Assembly (NCBI GenBank): GCA_964430375.1
Contig: CAYSEZ010000010.1
Location: forward strand, 1 to 20,477
Origin: HGM10836 sp964430375
GTDB lineage: Bacteria > Bacillota_I > Bacilli_A > RF39 > UBA660
Length of the DNA: 20,477 nucleotides
Direction of reading: 5' to 3'
Positions 1 through 8,608 of this stretch are shown here, piece after piece (positions within the stretch are counted from its first letter, which is position 1; each line of letters starts with the position of its first letter). The notes beneath the pieces are model-generated. The model was not told where the DNA came from. It did no database searches and was given only the letters and a program-made list of their open reading frames with translations. The translations under genes were made by a program, and so were the position numbers.

Positions 1-174
1 GATTATTAAATCCCTTATTATAGAAAGTTAATGATGATGGAAATTTAACATAATATTTAATAATTACTACCTTAAGAGCAGTTTTTATAAAATAAAAACC
101 GGTAATGCCGTTATCAAAATTAAGTAAAAGTAGGATGGTACCGCGTAAACGCTCCTTTAAGGGGTGTTTTTTAT
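1..174 (+). promoter_or_regulatory. T-box riboswitch leader of thrS (5' part possibly cut by window edge)
   Basis: The signature T-box AGGATGGTACCGCG is at 132-145. It folds as an antiterminator: AGGA 132-135 with TCCT 153-156, the 7-nt bulge TGGTACC 136-142, and GCG 143-145 with CGC 150-152. The bulge TGGT can pair with an uncharged ACCA acceptor end. The competing terminator uses 148-168. Upstream, an 8-bp hairpin (81-88 with 92-99) could be Stem III. Thr codons ACT (66-68) and ACC (69-71) lie where a specifier would be expected, but Stem I could not be folded by eye and may start before the window. Known mechanism: uncharged tRNA-Thr stabilises the antiterminator and allows thrS transcription. 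The T-box is certain; the specifier is inference. Confidence 0.95.
148..172 (+). terminator. T-box-controlled intrinsic terminator
   Basis: AACGCTCC (148-155) pairs with GGGGTGTT (161-168) over a TTTAA loop, with G-U pairs, followed by T residues to 172. It shares bases with the antiterminator, so the two folds exclude each other. Confidence 0.9.
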
Positions 175-177
175 TTG

Positions 178-184
178 AAGGAGG
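178..184 (+). promoter_or_regulatory. thrS ribosome binding site (decides the start)
   Basis: AAGGAGG lies 5 nt before ATG 190. An in-frame TTG at 175 lies upstream of this site and is therefore not the start. Confidence 0.9.
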
Positions 185-189
185 AAATT

Positions 190-1932
190 ATGATAAATAT
201 TAAAGAAAATGAAGAATTAAGCATTTTAAACCATTCTTGTGCACACTTACTAGCACAAGCAGTAAAGCATTTATACCCTAATGCAAAATTTTGGGTAGGA
301 CCTGTAATTGAAGAAGGATTTTACTATGATATTGATCTAGGAGATATCACTTTAACTATGGAAGATTTACCTAATATAGAAAAAGAAATGAAAAAAATAA
401 GTAAAGATGGTAAAAGAATAATAAGGAATGAACTTACTAAAGAAGAAGCATTAGATAAATTTAAAGATGATCCATATAAAATAGATTTAATTAATAATAT
501 GGATAGTGATTCTGTTATATCTTGTTATACTCAAGGAGATTTTACTGATCTTTGCAGAGGACCACACGTAGAAACAGTTAAATTATTAAAACATTTTAAA
601 CTTTTAAAAGTATCTGGTGCATATTATAAAGGTGATTCTAAAAATAAAATGTTACAAAGAATATATGGTATTTGTTTTTTGAATGAAGAAGATTTAAATA
701 ATCATTTAGAATTCTTAGAAGAGGCCAAAAAAAGAGATCATAAAAAACTAGGTAAGGAACTTAATTTATTTATGATGAGTGAATATGGTCCCGGTTTTCC
801 ATTCTTTTTACATAATGGAATGATTTTAAGAAATGAATTAGAAAACTTTTGGTATCAAGAACATACAAAAGAAGGATATGAATTTATTAAAACACCAATT
901 ATGCTAAATAAGGAATTATGGGAATTATCAGGACACTGGTATAATTATAGAGAAAATATGTATACAAGTGAAATAGATGATAGAACTTTTGCTGTAAAAC
1001 CTATGAATTGTCCTGGAGGAATGCTTGTATATAAAAATAGTTTACATTCATATAAAGATTTACCACTTAGAATTGGAGAATTAGGTCAAGTACATAGACA
1101 TGAAGCAAGTGGTGCTTTAAATGGATTATTTAGAGTTAGAACTTTTACTCAAGATGATGCACATATTTTTATGAGAGAAGACCAAATAGAAGAAGAAGTA
1201 GTTAGGTTAATTAATTTTATTGATAGAATATATGCTATATTTGGATTAACTTATGATATTGAATTATCAACTAGACCAGAAGAAAAATATATCGGAGACA
1301 TCAACATATGGAATAAATCAGAAAAAGCACTTGAAGATGCTTGTCATAAAGCAGGACATGATTGCAAAATAAATCCAGGAGATGGAGCATTTTATGGTCC
1401 TAAACTTGACTTCCATATAAAAGATTCTTTAGGAAGAGTATGGCAATGCGGAACAATACAATTAGATATGAATTTACCTGAGAGATTTGATTTAACTTAT
1501 GTAGATAGTGATGGTTCTAAAAAACGTCCTGTAATGTTACACCGTGTTATTTTTGGTTCAATTGAAAGATTTATAGGTATCTTAATAGAACATTATGCCG
1601 GAGCATTCCCATTATGGCTTTCTCCAGTACAAGTAAATATTATTCCTGTAAATAATGAATATCATTTAGAATACTCTAAAGAAATAAAAGAATTATTAAA
1701 TGAAAAAGGAATAAGAGTAGAACTAGATGATAGAAATGAAAAATTAGGATATAAAATGAGAGAAAGTCAAACTAAAAAAGTACCTTTAACTTTAATACTT
1801 GGAGATAATGAAAAAGATAATAATTTAATTAGTTATAGATGCTTTGGTAATAAAGAAACAATTACTTTAGAAAAAGAAGAATTTATAAATAAATTACTTG
1901 AAGTAATAAAAAATAAAGAATATAATATATAA
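190..1932 (+). CDS. thrS: Threonyl-tRNA synthetase lacking the N-terminal TGS domain
   Basis: Class II synthetase that charges tRNA-Thr in the cytoplasm; 580 aa against roughly 640 in typical bacterial ThrRS. The start is ATG 190, behind AAGGAGG. The protein opens almost directly with the editing domain: HSCAH gives H15 and H19, and CRGPH gives C122 and H126, the four residues of the Ser-tRNA-Thr editing site. The catalytic core has FRVRTFTQDDAHIF (motif 2, about 314-327) and PVMLHRVIFGSIERF (motif 3, about 447-461). Zinc ligands C274, H325 and H451 are present. The anticodon-binding domain covers about 480-575 and looks complete. The roughly 60-residue TGS domain is absent and is not encoded upstream, where the T-box leader sits. 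Regulation is by the T-box. queA follows after a weak hairpin. The assignment is secure; the consequence of losing TGS is not known from sequence. Confidence 0.98.
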   Translation: MINIKENEELSILNHSCAHLLAQAVKHLYPNAKFWVGPVIEEGFYYDIDLGDITLTMEDLPNIEKEMKKISKDGKRIIRNELTKEEALDKFKDDPYKIDLINNMDSDSVISCYTQGDFTDLCRGPHVETVKLLKHFKLLKVSGAYYKGDSKNKMLQRIYGICFLNEEDLNNHLEFLEEAKKRDHKKLGKELNLFMMSEYGPGFPFFLHNGMILRNELENFWYQEHTKEGYEFIKTPIMLNKELWELSGHWYNYRENMYTSEIDDRTFAVKPMNCPGGMLVYKNSLHSYKDLPLRIGELGQVHRHEASGALNGLFRVRTFTQDDAHIFMREDQIEEEVVRLINFIDRIYAIFGLTYDIELSTRPEEKYIGDINIWNKSEKALEDACHKAGHDCKINPGDGAFYGPKLDFHIKDSLGRVWQCGTIQLDMNLPERFDLTYVDSDGSKKRPVMLHRVIFGSIERFIGILIEHYAGAFPLWLSPVQVNIIPVNNEYHLEYSKEIKELLNEKGIRVELDDRNEKLGYKMRESQTKKVPLTLILGDNEKDNNLISYRCFGNKETITLEKEEFINKLLEVIKNKEYNI

Positions 1933-1954
1933 AAAACTATTTAATAGTTTTTTT
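1932..1954 (+). terminator. Weak AT-rich hairpin between thrS and queA
   Basis: AAAAACTAT (1932-1940) pairs with ATAGTTTTT (1944-1952) over a TTA loop and is followed by T residues. There is only one G-C pair, so readthrough into queA is likely. No room for a promoter remains between it and the queA start. Confidence 0.55.
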
Positions 1955-1956
1955 AT

Positions 1957-1961
1957 GGAGG
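1957..1961 (+). promoter_or_regulatory. queA ribosome binding site (decides the start)
   Basis: GGAGG is 5 nt before ATG 1967. An earlier in-frame ATG at 1955 overlaps this site and has no site of its own. Confidence 0.85.
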
Positions 1962-1966
1962 AAAAT

Positions 1967-3016
1967 ATGAAAACAGATGATTTTGATTACTATTTACCAG
2001 AATCTTTAATTGCACAAACTCCTTTAAAAGATAGAACTTCATCTAAACTTATGTTATTAGATAGAAATACTGGTAATATAAAACATGAAACATTTAAAAA
2101 TATAATTAATTACTTACATAAAGGAGATGTTTTAGTACTTAATAACACTAAAGTATTACCTGCTAGGTTAATTGGAGAAAAAATAGATACTAAAGCAGTA
2201 ATTGAAGTTTTACTTTTAAAAGATATTGGAAATAACATATGGGAATGTTTAGTAAAACCTTCTAGAAGAGTTAAAATAGGTACTATAGTAAGTTTTGGTA
2301 ATGGTTTATTAAAAATGGAATGTATAAAAGAATTTGATGAAGGTATAAAACACTTTAAATTAATATATGAAGGAATACTCTATGAAATATTAGATAAACT
2401 AGGTACTATGCCACTTCCTCCATATATACATGAAAAACTAACTGATCAAAATAGATATCAAACAGTGTATGCAAGTGTAGTAGGTAGTAGTGCTGCTCCC
2501 ACCGCAGGCCTTCATTTTACAAATGAACTTTTAGAAAAAATAAAGGAAAAAGGTGTCGAAGTTTTATATATAACTTTACACGTTGGATTAGGTACATTTA
2601 GACCAGTTAAAGTAGAAGACGCTACTAAACATAAAATGCATAGTGAGTATTATATGATGGATGAAGAAACTTCTATTAAATTAAATAAAGCAAAAGAAGA
2701 AAAAAGAAGAATAATAAGCGTAGGAACTACTTCTACTAGAACACTAGAGACTATAATTCATAAATATGGTACATTTAAAGAATGTTCTGGTTATACAGAT
2801 ATATTTATATATCCAGGTTATGAATTTAAAGCTATTGATGCATTAATAACTAATTTTCATTTACCAAAGTCTACTTTAATAATGTTAGTTAGTGCTTTTT
2901 CATCAAAAGATATTGTACTAAATGCTTATAAAGTAGCAACACAGAATAATTATAGATTTTTCTCTTTTGGAGATTGTATGATGATCGGAGATTTTAATTA
3001 TGAAAATGAAATATGA
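1967..3016 (+). CDS. queA: S-adenosylmethionine:tRNA ribosyltransferase-isomerase QueA
   Basis: Transfers and isomerises the ribosyl moiety of S-adenosylmethionine onto preQ1 in tRNA, giving epoxyqueuosine; this is the step after Tgt in queuosine synthesis. It is 349 aa, about the normal length. Conserved blocks visible: LNNTKVLPARL (58-68), PLPPYI (149-154), YQTVYA with GSSAAPTAGLHFT (164-185), LHVGLGTFRPV (204-214) and TNFHLPKSTLIMLVSAF (295-311). The start is ATG 1967 behind GGAGG. Its 3' end overlaps the tgt start by 17 nt, so the two are translationally coupled. The stop is TGA, showing that TGA is not Trp in this organism. Only two queuosine genes are here; preQ1 synthesis or uptake must be encoded elsewhere. 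Confidence 0.97.
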   Translation: MKTDDFDYYLPESLIAQTPLKDRTSSKLMLLDRNTGNIKHETFKNIINYLHKGDVLVLNNTKVLPARLIGEKIDTKAVIEVLLLKDIGNNIWECLVKPSRRVKIGTIVSFGNGLLKMECIKEFDEGIKHFKLIYEGILYEILDKLGTMPLPPYIHEKLTDQNRYQTVYASVVGSSAAPTAGLHFTNELLEKIKEKGVEVLYITLHVGLGTFRPVKVEDATKHKMHSEYYMMDEETSIKLNKAKEEKRRIISVGTTSTRTLETIIHKYGTFKECSGYTDIFIYPGYEFKAIDALITNFHLPKSTLIMLVSAFSSKDIVLNAYKVATQNNYRFFSFGDCMMIGDFNYENEI

Positions 3017-4109
3017 ATTAATAAAAAAAGATAATAAAGCAAGACTTGGAGTTATTCACTCTAAATATGGAGATTATGATACTCCAATGTTTATGCCAGT
3101 AGGAACACGTGCTACAGTAAAAACTTTATCACCTGAAGAACTTTATGATGCAAAAAGTGGTATTGTTCTAGCAAATACTTATCATTTATGGCTAAGACCT
3201 GGTGAGGATATAGTAGAAAAAGCAGGTGGATTACATAAATTTATGAATTATAATGGCCCTATGCTTACTGATTGTGGTGGTTTTCAAGTATTTTCACTAG
3301 CAAATCCTAAAGATATAAGTGAAGAAGGAGTGAAATTTAAAAGTCATATAGATGGTTCTAATTTATTTTTAACTCCTGAAAAGTCAATTCAAATTCAAAA
3401 TAAACTTGGTGCAGATATCATTATGAGTTTTGATGAGTGTCCTTATTATCCTTGTACTCACGAATATATGAAAAACAGTGTGGAAAGAACACTTAGATGG
3501 GCAGAAAGAGGAAGAAAGGTGCATAATAATGATGATCAAATGTTATTTGGTATAGTACAAGGTGGAGAGTTTGAAGACTTAAGAAAATTTAGCGCAGTAG
3601 AAACAGTTAAAATGGATTTTGATGGATATTCTATCGGAGGTACTTCAGTTGGTGAAGACAAAGATACAATGTATAAAATGATAGATTATGCAGTAGATTA
3701 CTTACCAGAAGATAAATTAAGATATCTTATGGGAGTCGGAGACCCTATAGATATCCTTGAAGGAGTAGAAAGAGGAATAGATATATTTGACTGTGTACTT
3801 CCTACAAGACTTGCTAGACACGGTAATGTTTTAACAAGACAAGGTAAAATTAATATAAAAAATGCAAAGTATAAAGAAGATTTTACTCCTTTGGAAGAAT
3901 CTTGTGATTGTTATGCTTGTAAACATTATACTAAAGCATATGTAAATCATTTAATAAAAGTCGGAGAAACTTTTGGGCAAAGACTACTTTCTATTCATAA
4001 TATAAGATTTTTAATAAAAGAAACTGAAGAAATAAGAGAAGCAATTAAAAATAATAATTTTGAAGAATATAAAAAAGAATTTATAAAAAATTACAACAAA
4101 AAGGACTAG
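3000..4109 (+). CDS. tgt: Queuine/preQ1 tRNA-guanine transglycosylase
   Basis: Exchanges the wobble guanine at position 34 of GUN-anticodon tRNAs (Asn, Asp, His, Tyr) for preQ1. It is 369 aa, the usual bacterial length. LTDCGGFQVFSL (89-100) carries the general-base Asp D91, and GIDIFDCVLPTR (259-270) carries the nucleophile D264. The C-terminal zinc site is C302, C304, C307 and H333. The start is ATG 3000, inside queA, 9 nt after GGAG (2987-2990); a second ATG at 3006 is possible but its spacing is worse. queA-tgt is a common Bacillota pair, and the overlap supports coupled translation. A hairpin that includes the stop codon ends the unit. Confidence 0.97.
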   Translation: MKMKYELIKKDNKARLGVIHSKYGDYDTPMFMPVGTRATVKTLSPEELYDAKSGIVLANTYHLWLRPGEDIVEKAGGLHKFMNYNGPMLTDCGGFQVFSLANPKDISEEGVKFKSHIDGSNLFLTPEKSIQIQNKLGADIIMSFDECPYYPCTHEYMKNSVERTLRWAERGRKVHNNDDQMLFGIVQGGEFEDLRKFSAVETVKMDFDGYSIGGTSVGEDKDTMYKMIDYAVDYLPEDKLRYLMGVGDPIDILEGVERGIDIFDCVLPTRLARHGNVLTRQGKINIKNAKYKEDFTPLEESCDCYACKHYTKAYVNHLIKVGETFGQRLLSIHNIRFLIKETEEIREAIKNNNFEEYKKEFIKNYNKKD

Positions 4110-4124
4110 ATTTACTAGTCCTTT
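4100..4124 (+). terminator. Hairpin over the tgt stop codon, probable terminator
   Basis: AAAGGACTAG (4100-4109) pairs perfectly with CTAGTCCTTT (4115-4124) over ATTTA. The tgt stop is inside the left arm. The plus-strand T tract is short (TTT then A-rich), so termination may be incomplete; the minus-strand reading ends in a better T run. Confidence 0.7.
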
Positions 4125-4204
4125 AAAAATGGGTTTTAAAATTGTAACTTCTAGCTACATATATATAATACCACACTTTTTAAAAAAATAAACTGTAAAT
4201 TTAT

Positions 4205-4264
4205 GGAAATTTTCAAAAATATCAAAAAATCTTAACTTTTTTACCTATTTTACACTATTTTACA
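4205..4264 (+). repeat. Phased A/T tracts with a perfect tandem 10-bp repeat
   Basis: CTATTTTACA occurs twice back to back (4245-4254, 4255-4264), preceded by a degenerate copy at about 4236-4245 and by two TCAAAAA units about 9 bp apart. The array ends 7 bp before the -35 box at 4272. The spacing is close to one helical turn. It could be intrinsically curved DNA or UP-element-like sequence, or a direct-repeat operator; sequence alone does not decide. The rest of 4125-4204 shows nothing firm. Confidence 0.6.
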
Positions 4265-4271
4265 TTAAAAC

Positions 4272-4300
4272 TTGCAAAAAAAATATATTTTTTGTATACT
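4272..4300 (+). promoter_or_regulatory. Sigma-A type promoter of the dockerin-like protein gene
   Basis: TTGCAA (4272-4277), a 17-bp spacer and TATACT (4295-4300). A start near 4307 would give a leader of about 40 nt. A 7-bp inverted repeat TGTATAC / GTATACA (4294-4300, 4324-4330) overlaps the -10 box and could be incidental. Confidence 0.8.
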
Positions 4301-4348
4301 TAAATAGATGATAGAAAGACATCGTATACAGAAGGGAGATTTTAGCAG

Positions 4349-6634
4349 ATGTTTAAAAAGAAAAAAATTGCAATATTTACAGTATTAGTTGTGTTATTTA
4401 ATTTTATTATGCCTAATGCTATGATAGTTGCACAAGCAGAAAGCAGTAATAGAGTACTAGATAAAATAACCAGTATAGAAAATGATATTACAAAAATTAA
4501 TACTTTAATTGAAACGTGGAAAATAAGCGATAATTATCTTAATGATAAATCTTTTAAAGTAGCAACAAATTATTTTGAAAAATCTTTTATTTCAGATAAT
4601 ATAAAATTTATAGAAATAAAAGATGAATTATCAGAGGGTATAAAACTTAGTGAAATTGTTTCATATGAATTTGATTCAGATATAGTAGATTTATATTCTG
4701 AATATATAGAAAATGGTAATGATCCAGATTTATTGATAAATATTACATCAATAGAGGATATTACATTTACTATTTCATCTCCAGTAGAAAGTGGAGACGA
4801 TGAAACAAAAACATTATTAAGTAAAGAAAATATAGAAAGTATTATTATTGATAATTATTTAGATGATATATCTAATAAAATTAATAGTTATAATGAAGCT
4901 AAATTAGATAGTTTTAAATCTAGTTATGAAGTAATTATTTTAGAAATAGATAATGAGATAGATAATTTAGAGGCTTATATTAATTTAGTAAAAGAATATG
5001 AAGAAAAAGAATTATTATTTGATAATAATCCAAATATGGATATAGATAATACTAATATATATACTTTATTTAATGATAATAACTTATTACTTGAAGCTTT
5101 AAAAGATAAAGTAGATTTATCTAATACAGATGATATTAATAGTGAATTACTTACTATTAAAGATGATATAAAAAATATATATGATAAGTTTATTTTAAAT
5201 AATAATGATTTTACTTTATTAAGTAATGAAATTACATCTTTAGAAGATTTATATGAAGATAATATTAATAAATTAAATGATTATCTTACTTTAAAAGAAA
5301 TAGCAATTGATGAAATAGATATATCAAATATAGATAATGATTTTATTAATATTACAAATGAATTTGATTCTTTAATTGATAAATATAATAGTTTGATAGA
5401 AAGTATTAATAAATATTTATTAAGAAGACCTAGTGATGGGTCTCTAGCAGAAGAAAAATTAGAAAGTTTAAACTCATATGTTTTAAATTATGATTACAGC
5501 ACTTTATTAGAACTTCTTGCTTTAAATGCATCTTTGGAAGATGAAGTAGATATACTTTTAAATAGTAAATTATTAAGTGAAGAAACACTTGAATTATTAA
5601 AATTAAAAAAATTAGAGTTTTATGAAATAAAACTAATAGATGATTCTAATTATAAAATAATATTAAAAGATAATAAAATGATTATTGATATAGTTAAAGA
5701 ATTAGATATCGATAGTTTACTTAATAATATATCTTATACTAGTAATACATTTACTTATACTAAGGAAGAGAATATTCATTATATAACATTTTATGATAAA
5801 AATGATAATGTATTAATTAAGTATGAAGTATGTTTAAAAAATGATTTAAATAATGATTATAAACTAGATAATGAAGATATTAAATTATTAAAAGAGTTAT
5901 TATTAAAAGAAGAAAATGATTTATTACTTACTGACTTCAATAACGATGGACTATTAAACATAAAAGATGTAACAGATTTAGATAACTATATTAATAGTAT
6001 TTATTTAAGTAATGAAGAAATATTATCTAATTTCTATATAGATAAAGAAGAAATAAATAATAAAATAACTTATAAAATATATTTAAAATCAAATGGAATA
6101 GTAAATGGTTTTTCATTTAATGTTAATGTAAGTAATGATTTAACATTTAAAGAATATCTTACTTCTTATGATATTTTATTAGATAATGAAATTAATCCAA
6201 GTAAAATAATAGGTATAGGAAACTTTAGTAATAATGATTTAATATTGGAACTAGTTTATGAATTAAATACAGAAAGTACAAAAACAACATTTAATTTAAA
6301 TAATGGTATTATAGTAAATAACAATGGTATTGCTAATGATAATCTATCTAATTTAAATATAATTGGAAGAGTAGAGCAAACAGAAGAATCTTCTGATAAG
6401 AAAGCCTCTAATAACGTAATTAATTTAGATAAAACAGTCGAAGAGGATAATAAAAAAGAAGAAACTGATAAAAAAGTTACTAATGTTATAATAGATGACA
6501 ATATAGAAATAAGTAATGACAATCCAAGTATATCTAATATAATTAAAGTAGTACTTGTTATATTACTAGGAGTATTACTAATATATTTCCTTAATAAAAC
6601 AGATGAATATAAAGATAATAAAAGAACTGAATAA
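4349..6634 (+). CDS. Secreted, C-terminally anchored protein with a dockerin-like segment
   Basis: 761 aa, not recognised as a named protein. Residues 1-30 form a signal peptide (KKKK, hydrophobic core, probable cleavage after AQA). About 35-420 is Asp/Asn/Glu-rich and helical with coiled-coil-like spacing. About 423-497 is a beta-rich stretch. About 499-551 holds two calcium-loop motifs, DLNNDYKLDNED and DFNNDGLLNIKD, each followed by a helix: the two-repeat plan of type I dockerins. About 575-675, with NGFSFNVNVS, GIGNFSNNDLILELVYELN and NNGIIVNNNGIA, resembles a cohesin or carbohydrate-binding beta sandwich; this is weaker. A charged linker leads to a transmembrane helix at 729-748 and a short basic tail. 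The AGGGAG site lies 10 nt before the ATG. It has its own promoter. Likely a cell-surface structural or binding protein; no catalytic motif is visible. Confidence 0.85.
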   Translation: MFKKKKIAIFTVLVVLFNFIMPNAMIVAQAESSNRVLDKITSIENDITKINTLIETWKISDNYLNDKSFKVATNYFEKSFISDNIKFIEIKDELSEGIKLSEIVSYEFDSDIVDLYSEYIENGNDPDLLINITSIEDITFTISSPVESGDDETKTLLSKENIESIIIDNYLDDISNKINSYNEAKLDSFKSSYEVIILEIDNEIDNLEAYINLVKEYEEKELLFDNNPNMDIDNTNIYTLFNDNNLLLEALKDKVDLSNTDDINSELLTIKDDIKNIYDKFILNNNDFTLLSNEITSLEDLYEDNINKLNDYLTLKEIAIDEIDISNIDNDFINITNEFDSLIDKYNSLIESINKYLLRRPSDGSLAEEKLESLNSYVLNYDYSTLLELLALNASLEDEVDILLNSKLLSEETLELLKLKKLEFYEIKLIDDSNYKIILKDNKMIIDIVKELDIDSLLNNISYTSNTFTYTKEENIHYITFYDKNDNVLIKYEVCLKNDLNNDYKLDNEDIKLLKELLLKEENDLLLTDFNNDGLLNIKDVTDLDNYINSIYLSNEEILSNFYIDKEEINNKITYKIYLKSNGIVNGFSFNVNVSNDLTFKEYLTSYDILLDNEINPSKIIGIGNFSNNDLILELVYELNTESTKTTFNLNNGIIVNNNGIANDNLSNLNIIGRVEQTEESSDKKASNNVINLDKTVEEDNKKEETDKKVTNVIIDDNIEISNDNPSISNIIKVVLVILLGVLLIYFLNKTDEYKDNKRTE

Positions 6635-6645
6635 TCAGTTCTTTT
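6620..6645. terminator. Shared bidirectional terminator between convergent genes
   Basis: AAAAGAACTGA (6620-6630) and TCAGTTCTTTT (6635-6645) pair perfectly over ATAA. The loop includes the stop of the plus gene; the right arm touches the stop of the minus gene (6644-6646). T residues follow on both strands. Confidence 0.88.
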
Positions 6646-8578
6646 ATTCTATTTCTAATTGGTTTTCACTATTTTCTATTTCTTTAGTTATTTTCTCTTC
6701 AACTACTTCAAAATAATTTGATTTTAATACTGCATTATTTAAACTCATTTTTGATTTTACAAAACTATTCATCTTATTGATTTCTTTTTTACTCATTTTT
6801 TTACCAATAATATTTTCACCATTATATACATAAGTAGATCCGTTATACCAAGAACCATCAGAGAAATATACAACAGGTATATAATCATCACTAAATATAT
6901 CTTGTCCTAAATAAAAGTTGGTATAATATTCTATTCCAAATAAATTAAGTATAGTAGGTAAAATATCTAATTGTGAGTTAACATCTTTTATTTTTTCTTT
7001 TACATTACCATTATTATATATAATAAATGGTGTTTTATTGATTAAATTATTATCTGTTGTTTTATATTTATCAAGAAGTGTTTTATCTTCTAAAGTATAT
7101 AAATAATGATCAGAGAATATTACTAAAACAGTGTCATCTAATTTATTTCTTTCCTCTAAGTTACTAAGTAATAATTTAATAAAATTATCTGTTTCTCTAG
7201 CTTGTAGTTTTAAACACTCATATTCACTTAAATTTTCTTTATCAGTAAGTAAAGAACAAGTCCCTTTCTCAGAACTAAATGGCATATGAGCAGAATAAGT
7301 AATTATATATGACATAGATAATCCTTCATTATCAAAAATCAGATTATTAAACTTTTCATTATTTAAAAGCTCAGTATCAAGCCAATACGAATTATCTTTA
7401 TATGTACCTAAATCTTTTAACCCGTAGTAGGCATTATATCCAAATGATTTATAATTAACCCCTCTAGAATAAAACTCATTAGTATTCATGTGAAATGCGT
7501 TAGAACTATAACCTTTATTTTTAAGCAAATTTGGAAGAGAGTAGGTATAATTATTTCTACTTAATAAATAAGCACCTTCATTATAATTATAAGCAGTGGA
7601 ATATCCAGTATTAACCATAAACTCTGAATTAAATGTAGAACCACCTCCAGAAGTAAATGAATAGTGATTATCGAAATTTAATGAATTTTGTTTTAAATTA
7701 TATAAAGTAGGCATTATATCTTTAGTAACTAAAAAATTATCTATACTTTCAAGTTGTATTATTATTAAATCCTTATTCTCAAAAATACCTGTATATTTAT
7801 TTTTAGTACTTAGTGTATTTTCATTAAAATTTTCTTCTAATAAAGCTTTTTCTTCATCAGTTACACTTTTGTTATCCCTAAAATAATTAACATATATATT
7901 TCTTAATGTATATTCATACATACCAGATATCATCATACTTTTATTATTATCGTTAAACGAATCATATATAATACGTGGATTTCTCCAGTCACTCCATTCA
8001 ACAGATGTAGATTTATTACCATATAAATATGGAGCAGTTATATTTAATACTATAAAAGTTACTATAACTATTATAAGTTTTTTAATATTTGTTTTACCAC
8101 TGTTATTTAGTCTTCTTAATGCATAAACAGTAGACATAACACTTATTAAAGTAACCATTATTATCCAAGGTTTAATATTAGTTAAAATAGTATCCATATA
8201 TTCCATACCTTCTCCTGCTATTTTAAGAGTTCCAAAATCAAAATAAGTATTAAAATATGAAAAATATATAGAATGAGTTAAAAATAATACCAATGATATA
8301 ATATAACTAAATATATAAATTAATTTACCAAACTTTCCCTTAATAGTTTTTAATAAACCTAATATTAAAAATATCCACATAATACTAAAATAGTTGGGCA
8401 TAAATTTATAAATACTATAAAACTTAATTGAATCATAATAATATGCTCTTAAACTAAAATCTAGTATAAATAAAGAGAACCCAAGTATTAAAAAGTATTT
8501 ATTATATACTAGATAATTTTTTATAATTATAAAATATTTCTTAATAAATTTATAAATTTTATTTAATTTGTTTTTCAT
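6644..8578 (-). CDS. LtaS-family polyglycerol-phosphate synthase (lipoteichoic acid synthase-like)
   Basis: 644-aa membrane enzyme with five N-terminal transmembrane segments (about 26-46, 62-79, 85-105, 131-153, 166-184) and an extracellular sulfatase-fold domain (about 265-560). Residues matching the LtaS active site: E277 in LESIDNF, T315 in GGGSTFNSEF (the nucleophile position), H431 in SAHMPF, and D490-H491 in FSDHYLY. FHMNTNEFYSRGVNYKSFGY (362-381) matches the FHxNxxxFxxR block. Known role of the family: moves glycerol-phosphate from phosphatidylglycerol to a growing teichoic acid chain or its primer. The ribosome site GAGGTG is 5 nt before the ATG. It is divergent from a membrane glycosyltransferase that could supply a glycolipid anchor; that link is inference. 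It could be a primase or another LtaS paralogue rather than the main synthase. Confidence 0.9.
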   Translation of the reverse strand: MKNKLNKIYKFIKKYFIIIKNYLVYNKYFLILGFSLFILDFSLRAYYYDSIKFYSIYKFMPNYFSIMWIFLILGLLKTIKGKFGKLIYIFSYIISLVLFLTHSIYFSYFNTYFDFGTLKIAGEGMEYMDTILTNIKPWIIMVTLISVMSTVYALRRLNNSGKTNIKKLIIVIVTFIVLNITAPYLYGNKSTSVEWSDWRNPRIIYDSFNDNNKSMMISGMYEYTLRNIYVNYFRDNKSVTDEEKALLEENFNENTLSTKNKYTGIFENKDLIIIQLESIDNFLVTKDIMPTLYNLKQNSLNFDNHYSFTSGGGSTFNSEFMVNTGYSTAYNYNEGAYLLSRNNYTYSLPNLLKNKGYSSNAFHMNTNEFYSRGVNYKSFGYNAYYGLKDLGTYKDNSYWLDTELLNNEKFNNLIFDNEGLSMSYIITYSAHMPFSSEKGTCSLLTDKENLSEYECLKLQARETDNFIKLLLSNLEERNKLDDTVLVIFSDHYLYTLEDKTLLDKYKTTDNNLINKTPFIIYNNGNVKEKIKDVNSQLDILPTILNLFGIEYYTNFYLGQDIFSDDYIPVVYFSDGSWYNGSTYVYNGENIIGKKMSKKEINKMNSFVKSKMSLNNAVLKSNYFEVVEEKITKEIENSENQLEIE

Positions 8579-8608
8579 TACTACACCTCTTACAACTTTT
8601 CTTTATAA

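Noticed and set aside
175..189. TTG at 175 as the thrS start
   Set aside because: The AAGGAGG site lies after it and fits ATG 190.
4145..4190. Minus-strand extended -10 (TGGTATTAT) after tgt, as an antisense promoter
   Set aside because: No acceptable -35 and no product in view; AT-rich background gives many such boxes.
6256..6522. Minus-strand 88-codon frame inside the dockerin-like gene
   Set aside because: Low-complexity shadow of a well supported plus-strand gene; no ribosome site.
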